From: Liolophura sinensis | Taxonomy: Eukaryota; Mollusca; Polyplacophora; Chitonida; Chitonidae | NCBI RefSeq assembly: GCF_032854445.1 | Contig: NC_088307.1 | Coordinates: 1,672,001-1,736,000 of the forward strand | Length of the DNA: 64,000 bases | Direction: 5' to 3' | Shown: one piece after another, positions 1-14,654 of the stretch | Layout: each line of letters opens with the position of its first letter | Position numbering within the stretch: the first letter of the stretch is position 1 | The notes under the pieces: generated by a model | The model's input: only the letters and a program-made list of their open reading frames with translations | Database searches by the model: none | Told to the model about the DNA's origin: nothing | Translations under genes and position numbers: made by a program

Positions 1-687
1 AAGAGCATACTACATACTCAAAAATTAATTTTATTAATTAAAATACCCATATATTTTTTTTTTTCAATATTTCAACAGGGTATCATTAAAATTAACCCAC
101 CCAGAATGAACAGGTCTTCAACTTGACAACAACATGGTCTATTTACTGTATTGGTTAAGCCAGGCAATCCTTACATGACTGAGTTACATCTGCTAATTTA
201 AAAGTTTAAACCTCCAGTAATTACTTGCGCTACAACTGCAAATGTGGACAGATTGCTGTATTCCTAGTTTTCAAGGTTACACAGTCTTCAGCACAGGTTT
301 ATCCTCCTCTATGGCTGTTAACCGTGATGGTGAAGACAGTGTGTCACGGACAGTTTGTACAGCACAACTTTGCAGTTGTCACCTAAGCAGTTTTGGGTTC
401 AGTCTAACAGTTAACACCCCATATATGACAATAACAACTCACATAAAATACTCAGTTCCCCTAAACTAACACTGATACAGCTCTCTGATGATCCTTTCTG
501 GGAGAGAGATAAACTGAGCCCTCGACAATATCAAATTCTAGGCTGTATTGAACTCCATACTTCACTACTGGCATCCAGAAGAGAGTCTATAAGTAATCTA
601 TGCAAAGAACATTCTTACACCAGATGCCAACCAAAATGGACATTCCAGGTCAATAATCCCAAGTCCAATTCCCAAGACAGATATATT

Positions 688-826
688 TATTTATTTATTT
701 ATTTGATTGGTGTTCTACGCCATCCTCAAGAATGTTTCACTTATACAACGACGGCCAGCATTTTGGTGGGAGGAAGCCAGGCAAAGCCCGGAGGAAACCC
801 ACCACCATCCGCAGGTTGCTGGCAGA
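688..826 (-). mobile_element. SINE family 1, 5'-truncated copy with target duplication
   Basis: Tail-first (minus-orientation) copy of the tRNA-headed SINE seen full length at 48648-48925. It is flanked by a near-perfect 16-bp duplication, ccaagaca(g/a)atatatt, at 672-687 and 827-842. The (ttta)n run at the left is the element's A-rich 3' tail. The tRNA-like head is missing, as expected from incomplete reverse transcription. Confidence 0.85.
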
Positions 827-1426
827 CCAAGACAAATATATTCAACAACATGTAAGTGATTTCACCAACTACAGTAACCACCCTGCTGTACAAATACTGG
901 CACAGAAGTGTGATCTATACACCTGGAGTAAAAATTATTCAAATTAAATGAACACCATTTTAGCATTAAACTTAATTTCTTTTAATCCCTCCTGTTCCAC
1001 CGGATCACACCTGTCAGATATCTCCCACAGTCTGGATGAATTAAACCTGCCAGTTTCATAGTATGTTGATCATCAAGCCCAATGTTTCACAACACAACCC
1101 CCTTTAAAAGTACATCCCCACTTGATACCCCCATATCATCTGGACACCCTAGATATCCAACCCTGAATGACTAAGAGAATACACCACATCCCACTTCACC
1201 ACTGGGAAACCTTATTGGTTAACCAAAATGAATCTCACTAGCTGGTTTTAGAAATATCCAACCACTGTAAATATGTTAATGGCAAACTGCATTGTTTTCA
1301 AATTTTCACAAAACAAAAATGTATCAGCAGTCTAATCTCACATATCTTATAAGATAGTGTATATGGCAATTTTCATTGTGAAAATAATTCAACAAGTATT
1401 TTTAACATAAATACTTATAATGTGTA

Positions 1427-1888
1427 ATGTTGTAGCAGATAAATGTTAATCAACTTTCACACCTGTTGTAGACCACATAGGCTTGCAATGTCCATCTTAT
1501 CTTATGTTGTAGCAGATAAATGTCAATCAACTTTCACACCTGTTGTAGGCCACATAGGCTTGCAATGTCCATCTTATCTTATGTTGTAGCAGATAAATGT
1601 CAATCAACTTTCACACCTGTTGTAGGCCACATAGGCTTGCAATGTCCATCTTATCTTATGTTGTAGCAGACAAATGTCAATCAACTTTCACACCTGTTGT
1701 AGGCCACATAGGCTTGCAATGTCCATCTTATCTTATGTTGTAGCAGATAAATGTCAATCAACTTTCACACCTGTTGTAGGCCACATAGGCTTGCAATGTC
1801 CATCTTATCTTATGTTGTAGCAGACAAATGTCAATCAACTTTCACACCTGTTGTAGGCCACATAGGCTTGCAATGTCCATCTTATCTT
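1427..1888. repeat. Minisatellite, 77 bp x 6
   Basis: Six head-to-tail units that start with atgttgtagcag at 1427, 1504, 1581, 1658, 1735 and 1812, exactly 77 bp apart. The copies differ by only one or a few bases, so expansion was recent. Confidence 0.97.
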
Positions 1889-3699
1889 AATCTTAGTACA
1901 TACTCAATCCTAAATTTAAGCTATGGGGCCATCCTTAAATATTCTTTATTCGAAGGGGTTTTTCCGTGTTTTCATTTTAGCCAATGAAAAAAATATGAGT
2001 TTTAATAAAATCAACATGGGGAGAAACACACACAAAAATTCTATCAAAATCCCAATAAAAACTTTATCTTACTTTTCTTTTGTAGGATCGTTAAGGTTAT
2101 GTCCAACAAAAAAATTTTTACTGATGGCCTGGCATTGTTCTTTGTAGTTTTGCTTTATTCTGTTAAAATTATCATCTTTGTAAATCTATGTGAATTAGGC
2201 CCAGCTGGCCTATTAGCAGTCTAGATGTCAATACCACAGTGTAAATGCTTATTTGTAGCCCAGTCCTGTCTGTCAGCTGGAGTAACATTACACAACCATG
2301 AGCCCATTAAAACCCCATCACTGCCTGCTCCTCTCATTACACATCACTAATGGGGAAATGACCAGACATATGGTCAACTGCTGGACAACCAGAGGACTGG
2401 ACGCTCCATAGGTGTATACACCCTCCACACCAACTACAGAACTGGACTATAACTTCAATAGTTAACTGTATATTAAGTGGCAATGACCAGGGATGAAACG
2501 AGCCTCACTGTGTTAACTAAAAACTTGTCTCCCTTGGAACAGCTCTTCTACAAGTGAGGTACAAACCCACCTCATTGTTGTATCATGAAATAGCATGGAT
2601 ATAAGCTAAGTTGAACAAAGAATTCTACACAATCACTGCTGTAATAAATGTACTTCAGCTTGTTCTTCCGAAAAGGCGCACTAGTTTAGTATTCACATGT
2701 ACTTCTGTTTGAGCTTAAATTCCCTTTAACTTTGAAAACCACTTTGGTATTTGCAAGAATTGTGACTGAAACTTCACTGGCAATGTCCCAGATACTAGTA
2801 ATATATTTAATATGCGTCCAATAATTGTAGAGAAAATTCTGACGACGAAAACAAATCAGCCCACAGTACAATACCTATACAGGATCGTGTTTCGGTGCCA
2901 ACAGGCTAATAATACACAATGTATGTGTGCACACAGTCCTGATAAATTCAGAAATTTTGAAATTTATAAAACCTTTATAATAATCATCATGTAAAATGGC
3001 TTGATTATGAAATCAACAGGCAAGTTGCAGTAATGGTTAATGTGCACTGCAGACTCAAACTATCAAACCATATTTCAATACAGGGTAACACTTTTGTTAC
3101 ATTTTGAAGAAGATGTACAGTACTTCTTCTATATAGCACTCATGTGATCTACACTGTACATGACTGAAACTGAAGTGATACATGCAAATGTCCTGGGTAT
3201 CGCTTCACAAACAGTGCTGAGGCAGCTTGCAAGAAGCACAGCATGAACACCAAGGGGATCCTGGGGAGCAAAAGTCAGGCAGAATGACAGGCAGGATGTG
3301 GTTTGAGCTTGTCACTTCAAATACAGGAATTATAAAAAGGAAAAAACATTTGAAAGGAAAAATCCCCCAAAGAAACACCTGACAACCTATAATAAATGTC
3401 TTAATGAAGCAGCATGGGCAGGCCTTCTTTGGCTTGTGTTTTCACAGACACTGCTGTACCTGCTGTACTGCGCCGCTCACAGTCACATCCTACTCCCTTC
3501 GTGTATCGCGTAACTCTGTCCAGCCACCTATTGATTTTTTCTGACGTTATGACCTGGGCTATGGTGTAAGCTTACACACACACATGTATATTATGTTTAG
3601 CTGGGTGAGGCTGGGCAAGTTCATGTGTAATCACAAATAAACCCTGTCTATTCTCGCGTGAAAAAATAGAGGGAGGTGACGAAATCCACATGTATATTA

Positions 3700-5190
3700 G
3701 TAGTATACAGGGTAGTGGCCAATCAAAACCCCAAATCTACTGGAGCTGATACCGGCCAATCAAAACCCCAAATCTACATGTACATGCCAATCAAATCCCC
3801 AAATCTTCAGGAGCTGATACTGGACAATCAAAACCCCAAATCTACACGTACATGCCAATCAAAACCCCAAATCTACAGGAGCTGATACCGGCCAATCAAA
3901 ACCCCAAATCTACATGTACATGCCAATCAAATCCCCAAATCTACAGAAGCTGATACTGGCCAATCAAAACCCCAAATCTACATGTACATGCCAATCAAAT
4001 CCCCAAATCTACAGGAGCTGATACCGGCCAATCAAAACCCCAAATCTACATGTACATGCCAATCAAATCCCCAAATCTACAGGAGCTGATACCGGCCAAT
4101 CAAAACCCCAAATCTACATGTACATGCCAATCAAATCCCCAAATCTTCAGGAGCTGATACTGGACAATCAAAACGCCAGATTTACAGGTACAGGCCAATC
4201 AATCACCAAATCTACAGGAGCTGATACTGGACAATCAAAACCCCAAATCTACATGTACATGCCAATCAAATCCCCAAATCTACAGGAGCTGATACTGGCC
4301 AATCAAAACCCCAAATCTACATGTATATGCCAATCAAATCCCCAAATCTTCAGGAGCTGATACTGGACAATCAAAACCCCAAATACACAGGTACAGGCCA
4401 ATCAAATCCCCAAATCTACAGGAGCTGATACTGGACAATCAAAACCCCAAATCTACAGGCACAGGCCGATCAAGCCCCCAAATCTATAGGAGCTGATACT
4501 GGACAATCAAAACCCCAAATCAACAGGTACAGGCCAATCAAATCCCCAAATCTATAGGAGCTGATACTGGCCAATGAAAATCCCAAATCTACAGGTATAG
4601 GCTGATCAAATCCCCAAATCTACAGGAGCTGATACTGGACAATCAAAACCCCAAATACACAGGTACAGGCCAATCAAATCCCCAAATCTACAGGAGCTGA
4701 TACTGGACAATCAAAACCCCAAATCTACAGGTACAGGCCAATCAAATCCCCAAATCTACAGGAGCTGATACTGGCCAATCAAAATCCCAAATCTACAGGA
4801 GCTGATACTTGCCAATCAAAATCCCAAATCTACAGGTACAGATCAATCAAATCCCCAAAACTATAGGAGCTGATACTGGCCAATCAAAACCCCAAATCTA
4901 CAGATAGATCTACTGGCCAATCAAAACCCCAAATCCACAGATAGATCTACTGGCCAATCCCAAATCTTCTTAAAAGTCCTGGGCAATCAAAACCCCAAAT
5001 CTTCAGGTATTGACCAATCAAAACCTCAACTCAATATGTACATGTCCTGGCCAATCAAAATCTCAAATCTGCATGTACATGTACTGGCCAATCAAAAGCC
5101 CACATCTACATGTGCTGGCCAATCAAGACCCCAGATCTAGATGTACATGTTCTGATCAATCAAAATCTCAGATCTACATGTACTGACCAA
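3700..5190. repeat. Minisatellite with a 68-bp composite unit built of CCAAT-box half units
   Basis: The 'ggagctgatac' marker recurs at 3742, 3810, 3878 and 3946, a 68-bp period. Each unit holds two related halves, each carrying CCAATCAAA(A/T)CCCCAAATCT, and the spacer between them alternates. The array becomes irregular and degenerate to the right of about 4800. Most half units keep a perfect CCAAT pentamer. Confidence 0.93.
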
Positions 5191-6138
5191 TCAAACTGCT
5201 TAAGCTTACACATGTATGTATGTTGTACTAATGTACACATGGAATTTAAAAATGAAGTGTTAAAGAAACAGAAGCTCTTTTTTTTCCTTTTGGAGTGTAC
5301 GTGTGTGTGTGTGTGTGTGGGGGGGGGGGGGGGCTCTCTCCTAAATTACTCCTCAGCATAGGTGTATAACCATGTATTTATTTCTTTCTTTCTTTACTTG
5401 TTTATTTAATTGTTTCATTTTGCAGTTGTAGAGAGATTCAGTGGGTGTGTGTTGGTGTGGGGGGGGGGAATGTTGACGGGCACCATCCAAAAGGCACATA
5501 AATGTATTGTGATTTGCCTGGGTTTTCAAACACTGCACGGCCATTCTTTTATTCTGAGCCAGTAGTTCACAGAGCCTGGCTACTATAGCTCTTCTGTTCA
5601 TAACTCCCCTTATCATGCCCTTCCCACAGCACTAGTCAAAAGCAGAGGGCAGACCCAGGGGCTCAACAAAACCCCCCAAACAGGGGGAAGAGTTGGGGGG
5701 GGGGGGGGAATGATCCCTTGTTTCCTTCAGTGATACCCTCACAGCTTTACACCCCTTTCTTTCCCTGCCCCTCCCCCACAGACTGGTGGAGAACAAATTA
5801 CAAGAGTGCAGGAAACTTCACTGAACATTATCACCCTCAGTTCTTCCACTACCGTAGATATTCTACAAATCTCCTGCAGAGGTGAGGAGTGCCTCTTAGT
5901 TTTGAGGAAGCTGTGAACAGGTCACACGACAGCACCCATTTTTCTTCATATTCAGGGGTTAGCCTAGAGCAGTTTACGAATGAGGGAGAATATCACTGTT
6001 TTAAAATTAATCACGTTTGGATTCACAAAATTCCTGAGATCATTGTTACAAAATTACAACCACACTTAGATGTATCAGATGGCTATAAAAATGGCCAGGC
6101 AAGTAACTTGGAAATCACTGCTCACATCACTGTTCAGT

Positions 6139-6790
6139 ACATTACCACAAAGTACCATCACAGCACATGTTATCTGTGCCACCCCACACTGTGAAGAACA
6201 CTCAATGCTGTACATTGCCACAAAGTACCATCAAAGCACATGTTATCTGCGCCACGCCACACTGTGAAGAACACTCAATGCTGTACATTACCACAAAGTA
6301 CCATCACAGAACATGTTATCTGTCCCACCCCACACTGTGAAGAACACTCAATGCTGTACATTACCACAAAGTACCATCACAGAACATGTTATCTATCCCA
6401 CCCCACACTGTGAAGAACACTCAATGCTGTACATTACCACAAAGTACCATCAAAGCACGTTATCTGTGCCACCCCACACTGTGAAGAACACTCAATGCTG
6501 TACATTATCACAAAGTACTATCACAGCACATGTTATCTGTGCCACCCCACACTGTGAAGAACACTCAATGCTGTACATTGCCACAAAGTAACATCACAGC
6601 ACATATTATCTGTGCCACCCCACACTGTGAAGAACACTCAATGCTGTACATTACCACAAAGTACCATCACAGCACGTTATCTGCGCCACCCCACACTGTG
6701 AAGAACACTCAGTGCTGTACATAACCACAAAGTAACATCACAGCACATGTCATCTGCGCCACCCCACACTGTGAAGAACACTCACTGGAC
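6139..6790. repeat. Minisatellite, about 73 bp x 9
   Basis: Units beginning acatt(a/g)ccacaaagta recur from 6139 and 6212 onward at about 73 bp, with a few short deletions (for example the 'cat' lost near 6457). Open frames on the plus strand across it are a by-product of repetition. Confidence 0.93.
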
Positions 6791-8866
6791 TTTTGGACGG
6801 CGCTGATCAGCAGAATCGTGCCCCCAAAATCAACTCCAGTGATATATGAAGCATATTTGTCAACTTCAACTCCAAAGAGACTTACCACCAAGTGTATAAT
6901 AGGTGGCACTATTAAAAACCACAACATGTATATGCAGCTTGCAATTTTCCCTACGATGTATCACAAACATCATCAATACTGAGGAAAGTGTCAGTGTATA
7001 AACTGCACGTATGAAACACATACATGTGTCTTCACAGACTGATCCCAAACTCATGATCTCTGAGACTCATCTCACCTTTTGATGCTGCATCTTTTCCCAA
7101 GGCGAAGGGCTTTCAATAGCCACCCGAAGCTGCTTCCACTCACTGTATCCAGGCATTGCCTGTAACACCTGTACACAGATACCTGCAGTCACTGTGCAGA
7201 TTTACAGGACAGGCAAGATGTGCACATACCTGTGTTTGTGACTATTATTCACTCACATATGAGATCTTGAGCAACTTTCAGCGTAATTCATGCACATTTC
7301 AAATTTGATTTTGGAGATAAAACTACACGGGTTGAGTTGGCTAATTTCAGAGCTTCACAAAAAGAATAATTTTATCAGTCTACTCAGAATATTTTTTTCA
7401 AAATATGGTTGAGTGAACCACCTTGCAAACAAGCTAAAAGGTTGAAGAACTACAGTTCTATAACAGCGCCATGTGATCTGAAATCGTTTGTTCATTGGCT
7501 GGGGAAGATCAGGAACAAACACTTTTTTCCCCTCTCCAGCCACTGCTGGCCCTGGGTATCATGTCAAGGAACTGTTCCAGGAGAACCAAAACTGAGAACT
7601 TTCAGGAGTCAAACTGTGTCAGAAATCCAAGACAGTATGTCAACCACAGCACCACAAAGCCCTGTTGGATCTCTACAGGTGAGCAGCCACTTTTACCTAC
7701 ATCCAGTTGGATAGTGGTTTTCATTTTGCCTTCAGGGCATGGCCTTGTACTTCAAGCTGTTTAACAGTTAATGAATCAACTCTATTTTGAGATGTTTGCA
7801 AATTTTCAGTCTTCAATCTGCCTACAAGTATTTAACTCCACATAATATTTAATTTTCTTCAAATGTTCTTTGATTAATTCTTCTAAAAATTCAAACAAGG
7901 GATCCAATTCTGCTACATGACTCAAACAAATTTCACCTTCTTTGTGCTGACCTCCCCCCATTCATCTTAAGTGTGAGTTTCCAGACTTTTGACAGAGAGG
8001 AACAGGGTGGACATGGTGGGAACCAAGGAGAACAGCAGCCAATACAGGCCTCAGAGATGAGGATGTAATAGCAGGCTGCTGTATGGACTATGTGTATATG
8101 TACAAAGCCTATAAATATATAGCAGTAAGAAGCCAGTTTCTTCTCCCCCCTCCCCTTCCCCCTTTTGTGGAATGCTGGCAGAAACCTCATCAATTTCCCC
8201 CCAGTCTGACAGCTCTCAAACCTGTAAGGAGACTTGGAGGCATTGAAGGCTCTAGTCTTGTAACAACAGGCCCTCTGTGATCCAAACTACCGTAGTCTTC
8301 ATAAAGAAAAACCGGGCAGGATGGAATACGCAAATACATGTATCAGCCCTACAGGCGCGATCACCATAACAAGGCTTAACAAAAAATCTGACCAAACCAG
8401 AAACACTTACTTAAGGTACCAATCACATCAGCGTTTAAAGCTTACCATTCTCCGTAACAGGAAATAGTCCAAAAATTATTTAAACTACATTCAGCTTTAT
8501 GGATTTTTTTAGACAATACAGCTTGATGTTTCCTAGTTTCTTTTCTCTTCTTTTAAGTGTGTGACTTATACTAGCCATAAAAAGTGCCTTCCACAAATCC
8601 CTGTTTCTGTGCAGTCTGAAGGTGGCATCAACAAAAAACAACATCAAACCTCACTGGGGTCTTCTTTCAGCTTCAACGGCCTTTTGTATACATGTTTGTG
8701 TGATAGGGAAAAATATCAAGCACTTCCAGGATGCGTTTTCCATTCCTTTCAGTGCAGAAGCCTTAATTAATGACAAATCTCATCTCAGGATAATAGCCTG
8801 TCCCTAACTCCCACCAAGGGAGAAAACACTCCAAAGGCTGCAAACAAATGAGATATACATGTACAG

Positions 8867-9078
8867 TAATTCTTCAAACTTTATCACATGTTTTCAAGTC
8901 GTTATTTCAAACATATTTTGAGAACGTTATTCTGTGTAGACTGATAAAATTATACTTTCTGTGAAGCCCTGAAATTGGTCAACCCAACCGATGTGGCTTT
9001 GTCTCCAAAGGCAAATTACAAAGGTGCATAAATCTCACAGAAAGTTGCCCTTTCATATGCGAAAAGGTAACGGAATTA
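8867..9078. mobile_element. MITE copy 1 (TA target, inverted ends)
   Basis: A 212-bp copy of a short dispersed repeat that also occurs at 14655-14864 and 16204-16407. It starts TAATTCTTCAA and ends GCGAAAAGG..GGAATTA. The two ends are imperfect inverted repeats of about 22 bp and sit on TA, which suggests a Tc1/mariner-type non-autonomous element. It has no coding capacity. Confidence 0.75.
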
Positions 9079-9834
9079 GGGTATGTCACAAATCTGGCAT
9101 ACACACTGGTAGAAATACATGTAAGCCTTCATGAAAATTTCATTGTTTTCAAATACTAAGGTGATACGTGGGTTTTACCTACGATTTCTCACTCACAGAT
9201 AGATGTCCTTAAAAAAAAAAATTTGGTAAACTTTTTACTGAAGTGAAAATGAAGATCTTGTGTTCTAAATTTTAATCAAAGATTGGTAGAGGAGACTGCA
9301 GAGTGGTACATGTATATGGTTTCATCGTACATGAGACTGTGATATTCAGCAAACAGTTGTATCATATACATGCACTTATATCAGTAGGCCTACGGTATCC
9401 ATTTTATACCAATATAGGTCCCAACAGCAAAACTATTTGGTCCTGGCAAAGTTTTCTATTTCAGTCAAATTTAAAGCAATCTTCTTTCAGTATCATTATT
9501 ATACTATGTTAAAAAACTGCATAACATGGTGTTCCAAAGACAGAATTATCACAAAATGTCGTCCGACTAATGTGACATAATACAAAATATTGCTGCAAAG
9601 TAAGACAGTACAAGGTACAAGATTGCTTCCACACCATTCACAATACGATTTCATAGAATACAATTTTACAAAACGCACCACTGAACTGAGAGTGAACCAT
9701 TATTTTGAAATGCATGTAGGCTATTAGCAACCAGTGTCCTACTTCATTATCTGGAATAGTGTTGTATTCTAGGGCAAAATGGCAGGAGCTATGGTTTACT
9801 TTAAGCTGCTGTAAATTATCAAAAACAACAAGAT

Positions 9835-10092
9835 CCTTGTCCATGCTTAATACTGAGTGTTTGGATCCTCTTCCATGCTTAATACTGCCTGTGTTTGGAT
9901 CCTCTTCCATGCTTAATACTGCCTGTGTTTGGATCCTCTTCCAAGCTTAGTACTGAGTGTTTGGATCCTCTTCCATTCTTAATACTGAGTGTTTGGATCC
10001 TCTTCCATTCTTAGTACTGAGTGTTTGGATCCTCTTCCATGCTTAATACTGAGTGTTTGGATCCTCTTCCATTCTTAATACTGAGTGTTTGT
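9835..10092. repeat. Minisatellite, 32-34 bp x about 8
   Basis: The ttggatcctcttcca motif recurs at 9861, 9895, 9929, 9961 and 9993 and continues to about 10090. The period switches from 34 bp to 32 bp through loss of 'cc/gt' in the spacer. Each unit carries a BamHI-type GGATCC palindrome. Confidence 0.93.
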
Positions 10093-12684
10093 ACACCTGT
10101 TTGGTCACCTGAGTGACTCAACCTGTGTTTTGGATCAGGGACATCATTATACTCAAGTTACTGGGTTTTTTCTTTTTCTTATTTTTGTACATACATGTAC
10201 ATATACACTGATGTTTAATATTTTAGACACCTGAGAAATTGAAAATTTAGGTGTTATTGAGCCTTATGTTCAGCTATTTATGGTACCAAAGAATGAATGA
10301 ATGATTGAATGATTATAGCTTAACACCACATCAGATGGCACCAAAAAGGTCTTGTGGTGTTTGGATGTCTACATATACAAACCACTGAAAATTACATGCA
10401 AACACTATGATTTCAAAAAGGAGAAGTCTACAAAACTACAGTGTATTGATCACAATCCTGTGCAAAGGTTTTTTTGGTCTAAATGTACCAAACAGAAAAC
10501 CTCCAAATAAACAGCCAGATAAGGACACTGTCAGGCATCAATTCCCATCTTGTCACATACTACCTGTGACAGTGGTATTTGACAAACTTCACATGAAAGT
10601 AATATCATGAATTTTCAAAACGCTAGCAAAACGGAACAGGTTTCAGAATTCGACAGCCATTTCACCGCAAGTTTTCTGCAGTAATGTGACAGTAAATCCA
10701 AAAGTACCAGTGTACACCCATGTCCATGTAGCTTCATAGTGGAACAACACAGGAAAAAAGCCTTTGTACTTTTCCACCAAGGCAGACAAATCCACAACCA
10801 TGCAGGTGCTCTGAGTACAAACAAATGCACTTAGCCATAAGTTATCAAGTACAACAGATAAAATCCTGACTTGCTGGTCAGCCAGTTTTATAAGTAACAG
10901 GCAATAAAACCGAGTAGTTAAGTCTCACCATGTAATATGATGAACTATTTGCATTAGGCTGCCATTGTGGATGACATTGTTCCCAAATGGACCCTTAATC
11001 TGGCCATTCATGGTCAGTTAATCCTGTAATCACCCATATTCAATTGACCAGTCTCCCTGGACAATGTCACAGTAAGTGTTCGGCTACTGTCCCCTCCAGG
11101 CCTCTGCTGATTATCTGTAACAGAGTCATGTGGTCATCGCCAGACGAAATGGCCCCAGGAGAAATTTCTCAGTAGGTCATAAAAGTATTTATTTATGGTA
11201 ACAGGCACCTGTATTGTCCTGATTTCTACCTGTGCCTGTATGTATAGTAGAATCAGGTGAAAGGCTATGTGGAGAAAAATGCATGTTGACGGTTCCTTAG
11301 TGTGTGTAACTGGACACACTGTTAGCAAGCAAAACATATGAATATGTATAAATATTGTATTATACGCCATTTGACCTACAATTTCACCCATGTTCTTCGT
11401 TTACCAGATTCTGAGAACTCTACTGATCTGTGACAGGCGTGTGTGTGTGTGGTGGTGGTGTGTGTGTGGTGGTGTGTGTATGTGGTTGTGGTGGTGCTGG
11501 TGGGGGCTGGTTTGTTCAAGAAGGATGGTATCCCACTGGAAAACAGAAGGTTTCAGCACCAAAAGTAATAGTTTATTACCCATATTTTGCTCAGTGGAAA
11601 TAAACTTTTTGGGACATATATTTAGGCCAAATTTACATGTAATCTATACATGCATGAACATGCATGTAAATTTAGCCTACTTTGATGAAAGTAACATTGG
11701 TGAGACAGAGTAAATATGTGTTGGAAAATTGGACATAAGGGACCTTGATTTGAAAACTGAGCTAAAGTTATGTGTACATACAATACATGTACGTATGCAT
11801 CAGGTGAAGCATAGAAATAGTCCGCAGTTGTATGGGTGAAATTTTCTTCAGACATCAAAACCACAACATGATTTAGCTTAGCAATTTTTGAAAATTAAAA
11901 AATGTATATGATGCAGAGCTGTGACCGTGTGGATCCGGAGGGGTAACCAGTTTCTCACGACAGTCACACTTGAAATGACCCATTTACAGCTTAACACTAA
12001 TCCTTTTAATTAAATGAGATTTCCATGGCAGGTAGCCTGGGGTGATGTCACTGTGTAAAAAACCAGTCAAGCGAAACTGTGTCACTGCCGACATCCCTGT
12101 CCGCACAATCTGAATTCCTCAATCTCACAGCATGTTAGACAACAAGTTTCATCGCGACATTATAGGCATCCAGATGATGAGTTAAAAATACACTGCTTGG
12201 TTTTGAATATTCAATACCATTCTCACTGTAGTCCACATCAACATTTTGCAATGAAATAAAGGTGTTTTTAACAAGCATAAATATGCTTTTTATTCAATTG
12301 CAGTAGGATTATACACACTTTCACAACGCTCCTGCTCAAATGGACATTTAGGATATCATCAGCATTGTCAGACTGAAAAGTGAAAATAACCCAAAAGTGA
12401 AACAACAAATATGACAGAGTGAACATGGCCAAACATGGATGGTTACAGGAAGCCCAGGGTAGGGGAGGAGGGGTGGTGAGGGTGATGGAGGAGGGGAGGG
12501 GTCTGCAGAAGCTCCCTGGTAAAGTCATCAGAAAATGATAGCATCTGCTGAACTACAAAAATCTAACTGGCCAGTACCTGGGTCTGTTGATCATGGTTTA
12601 CCCCAGCCCTCAAGACATCTAGCCTACTTCTGATCATGTACACAACAAACTCCAATGATGTGCACCCAAACAGTTTACTAATTT

Positions 12685-12798
12685 CTTTATTTGACTGGTG
12701 TTCTACGCCGTACTCAAGAATATCCCATACAGTATACATTACATACATATCAACACGTATCAATATGGACCATCCACAGGCTGCTGGCAGACCTTCCC
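12685..12798 (-). mobile_element. SINE family 1 fragment
   Basis: Minus-orientation remnant. The tail motif 'ttctacgccgtactcaagaat' is partly visible at 12699-12720. It is followed by a diverged centre and 'ccacaggctgctggcagacctt'-like sequence. The middle has a deletion or replacement around 12725-12770. Confidence 0.75.
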
Positions 12799-14654
12799 TG
12801 CTTATGGTCATCACCATTACCAGGTTAATTTATGTACATGTATGTCCCTAAATCTGGCTGTGCAATATTACTCCTCTTACTACATGTGGTAGTCAGAACA
12901 TGGTCTGTGTAAACAGCCCTAAACAAACTGAGCCCAGTGTTATGTACAGTCAAGTTCTAAACTATTCAAATCCTGCACAATGATTTCCCAGCCTGTGAGA
13001 ATTGACCTACACAGACTGTAGTGTAGTATTTCAACGTCACTATAGCCTGAAGTTTGTTCTTACCCTATATACTTGAAAAATCCTTTTCCACAAAGATGAC
13101 TGCTGTATTTATATTGCAAGGTCACAAGGCCTATAAGCCTATGCCACATGTAAAGACTGCCTTGTTTGTTTGTTTTAACATCTTTAGGAACATTATTTAA
13201 GTCAATTCATCCGTGAGGGGGTGGGGGGGATGTCTAGGCAAATCACTGTGGCAGGCAGGCTGACATACTGGCACCTTTACATAGGTGCTGTCTCACTAGA
13301 AGGCTATTTTAAACACACCAGACATGACACCCGACTTTCAATGCACAAATGTATGCTGTCAAAGCAAAAGTGTGACAAATGAGTGCATGGCCTACATGTA
13401 TCTGAAGAGTATTTTCACTCTTCTCACAGCACGTGTCATCACGTATTATCACCTCACACTTCGCATCTTGCAGCAGAAAAGCTGCGATTATGGCGCCTGC
13501 CCATCCATTCATAATCATTGCACACTTCTCAGAATTAACATTCAAATGCCCCAACGTCCATTATGTCATGTCAAAGCACTTTTTACATCACTATGATGAT
13601 TTTATCCCCATGCCTGTGAATGTTTTTACAAAAATCATGTGTGCCCATGTTTTCTGCTACATGGAGCACAAAACACTGCCTGATTAAAGCACCCTGATTC
13701 AGCCTGTCATTTCCACGCCTCATCACACTGCCAATTAGCAATGATGCAATTTCATGCAAATCATTGTCACATCTCGACCATTTGTTGTAGGGCATGTCAT
13801 TAGAGCAACCGTATGATTTTATCAATGACACACTGCTTACAAGCAGAACTGAGGCTCTCAAACATCACTGCATCAACACACAACCTCCATTTATCAATAT
13901 CGCAAGAATGGGGGAGGGGAATACTGTTATAATCAGCCATATTGGAGTACAGTAGTTTACGGCCATCTTGGTTCCTCATCAAAATGAGCAACACTGCTCC
14001 AAAATGACAGCCACACTTGTCATACCATTTTCATGTCAATGAAAAAGGGAAGAACAAAGTCTTCCAGTTTATCCACTGTCAAAGAGTCTGATTTCTGTAA
14101 AAGCCCAATCACTGTCACAATTTAGACAGCTACATGTTGGGTGTATGAATGCTAGGAAGGAGTTATCCAATCAAGGTCTAATTGGCACCCAAGGGAATAC
14201 CCTAAATGATGGCGTCTGGGTCGATTCAGGGGCATATCTGAACGACATCGTGTCAATTATCACACTCTTACAAAACACACCAGGAGCGGACTGAATCCAA
14301 ATGGGCGCAATACCTAGTGGCAATGTCACTCACGTCAGTCTCTACTCTCCCACAAAGACAAATCTCTGACTTCAAAGGCAAGTTGAACTGCCTCATTACC
14401 ATGTACATTGAGTGCCATTTATCACTTTTTTGCCACCAGTAACAGTAATAAAACAATTTCATCACCATTTGTTCACTGAAAACATCATTCACGAATGTCT
14501 ACTCTCAAAAAAATAAATCAAAATGCCATGCAACAGTCTCTTTGTTCAAATGTTAAAAAGAGCAACTGTACAAACTCCATCCACAGCTGTAGTTGAAGTA
14601 CATATAGATGAATAGATCACACCTTATCAGTGCACTGGCTAACTGATGCTACTG

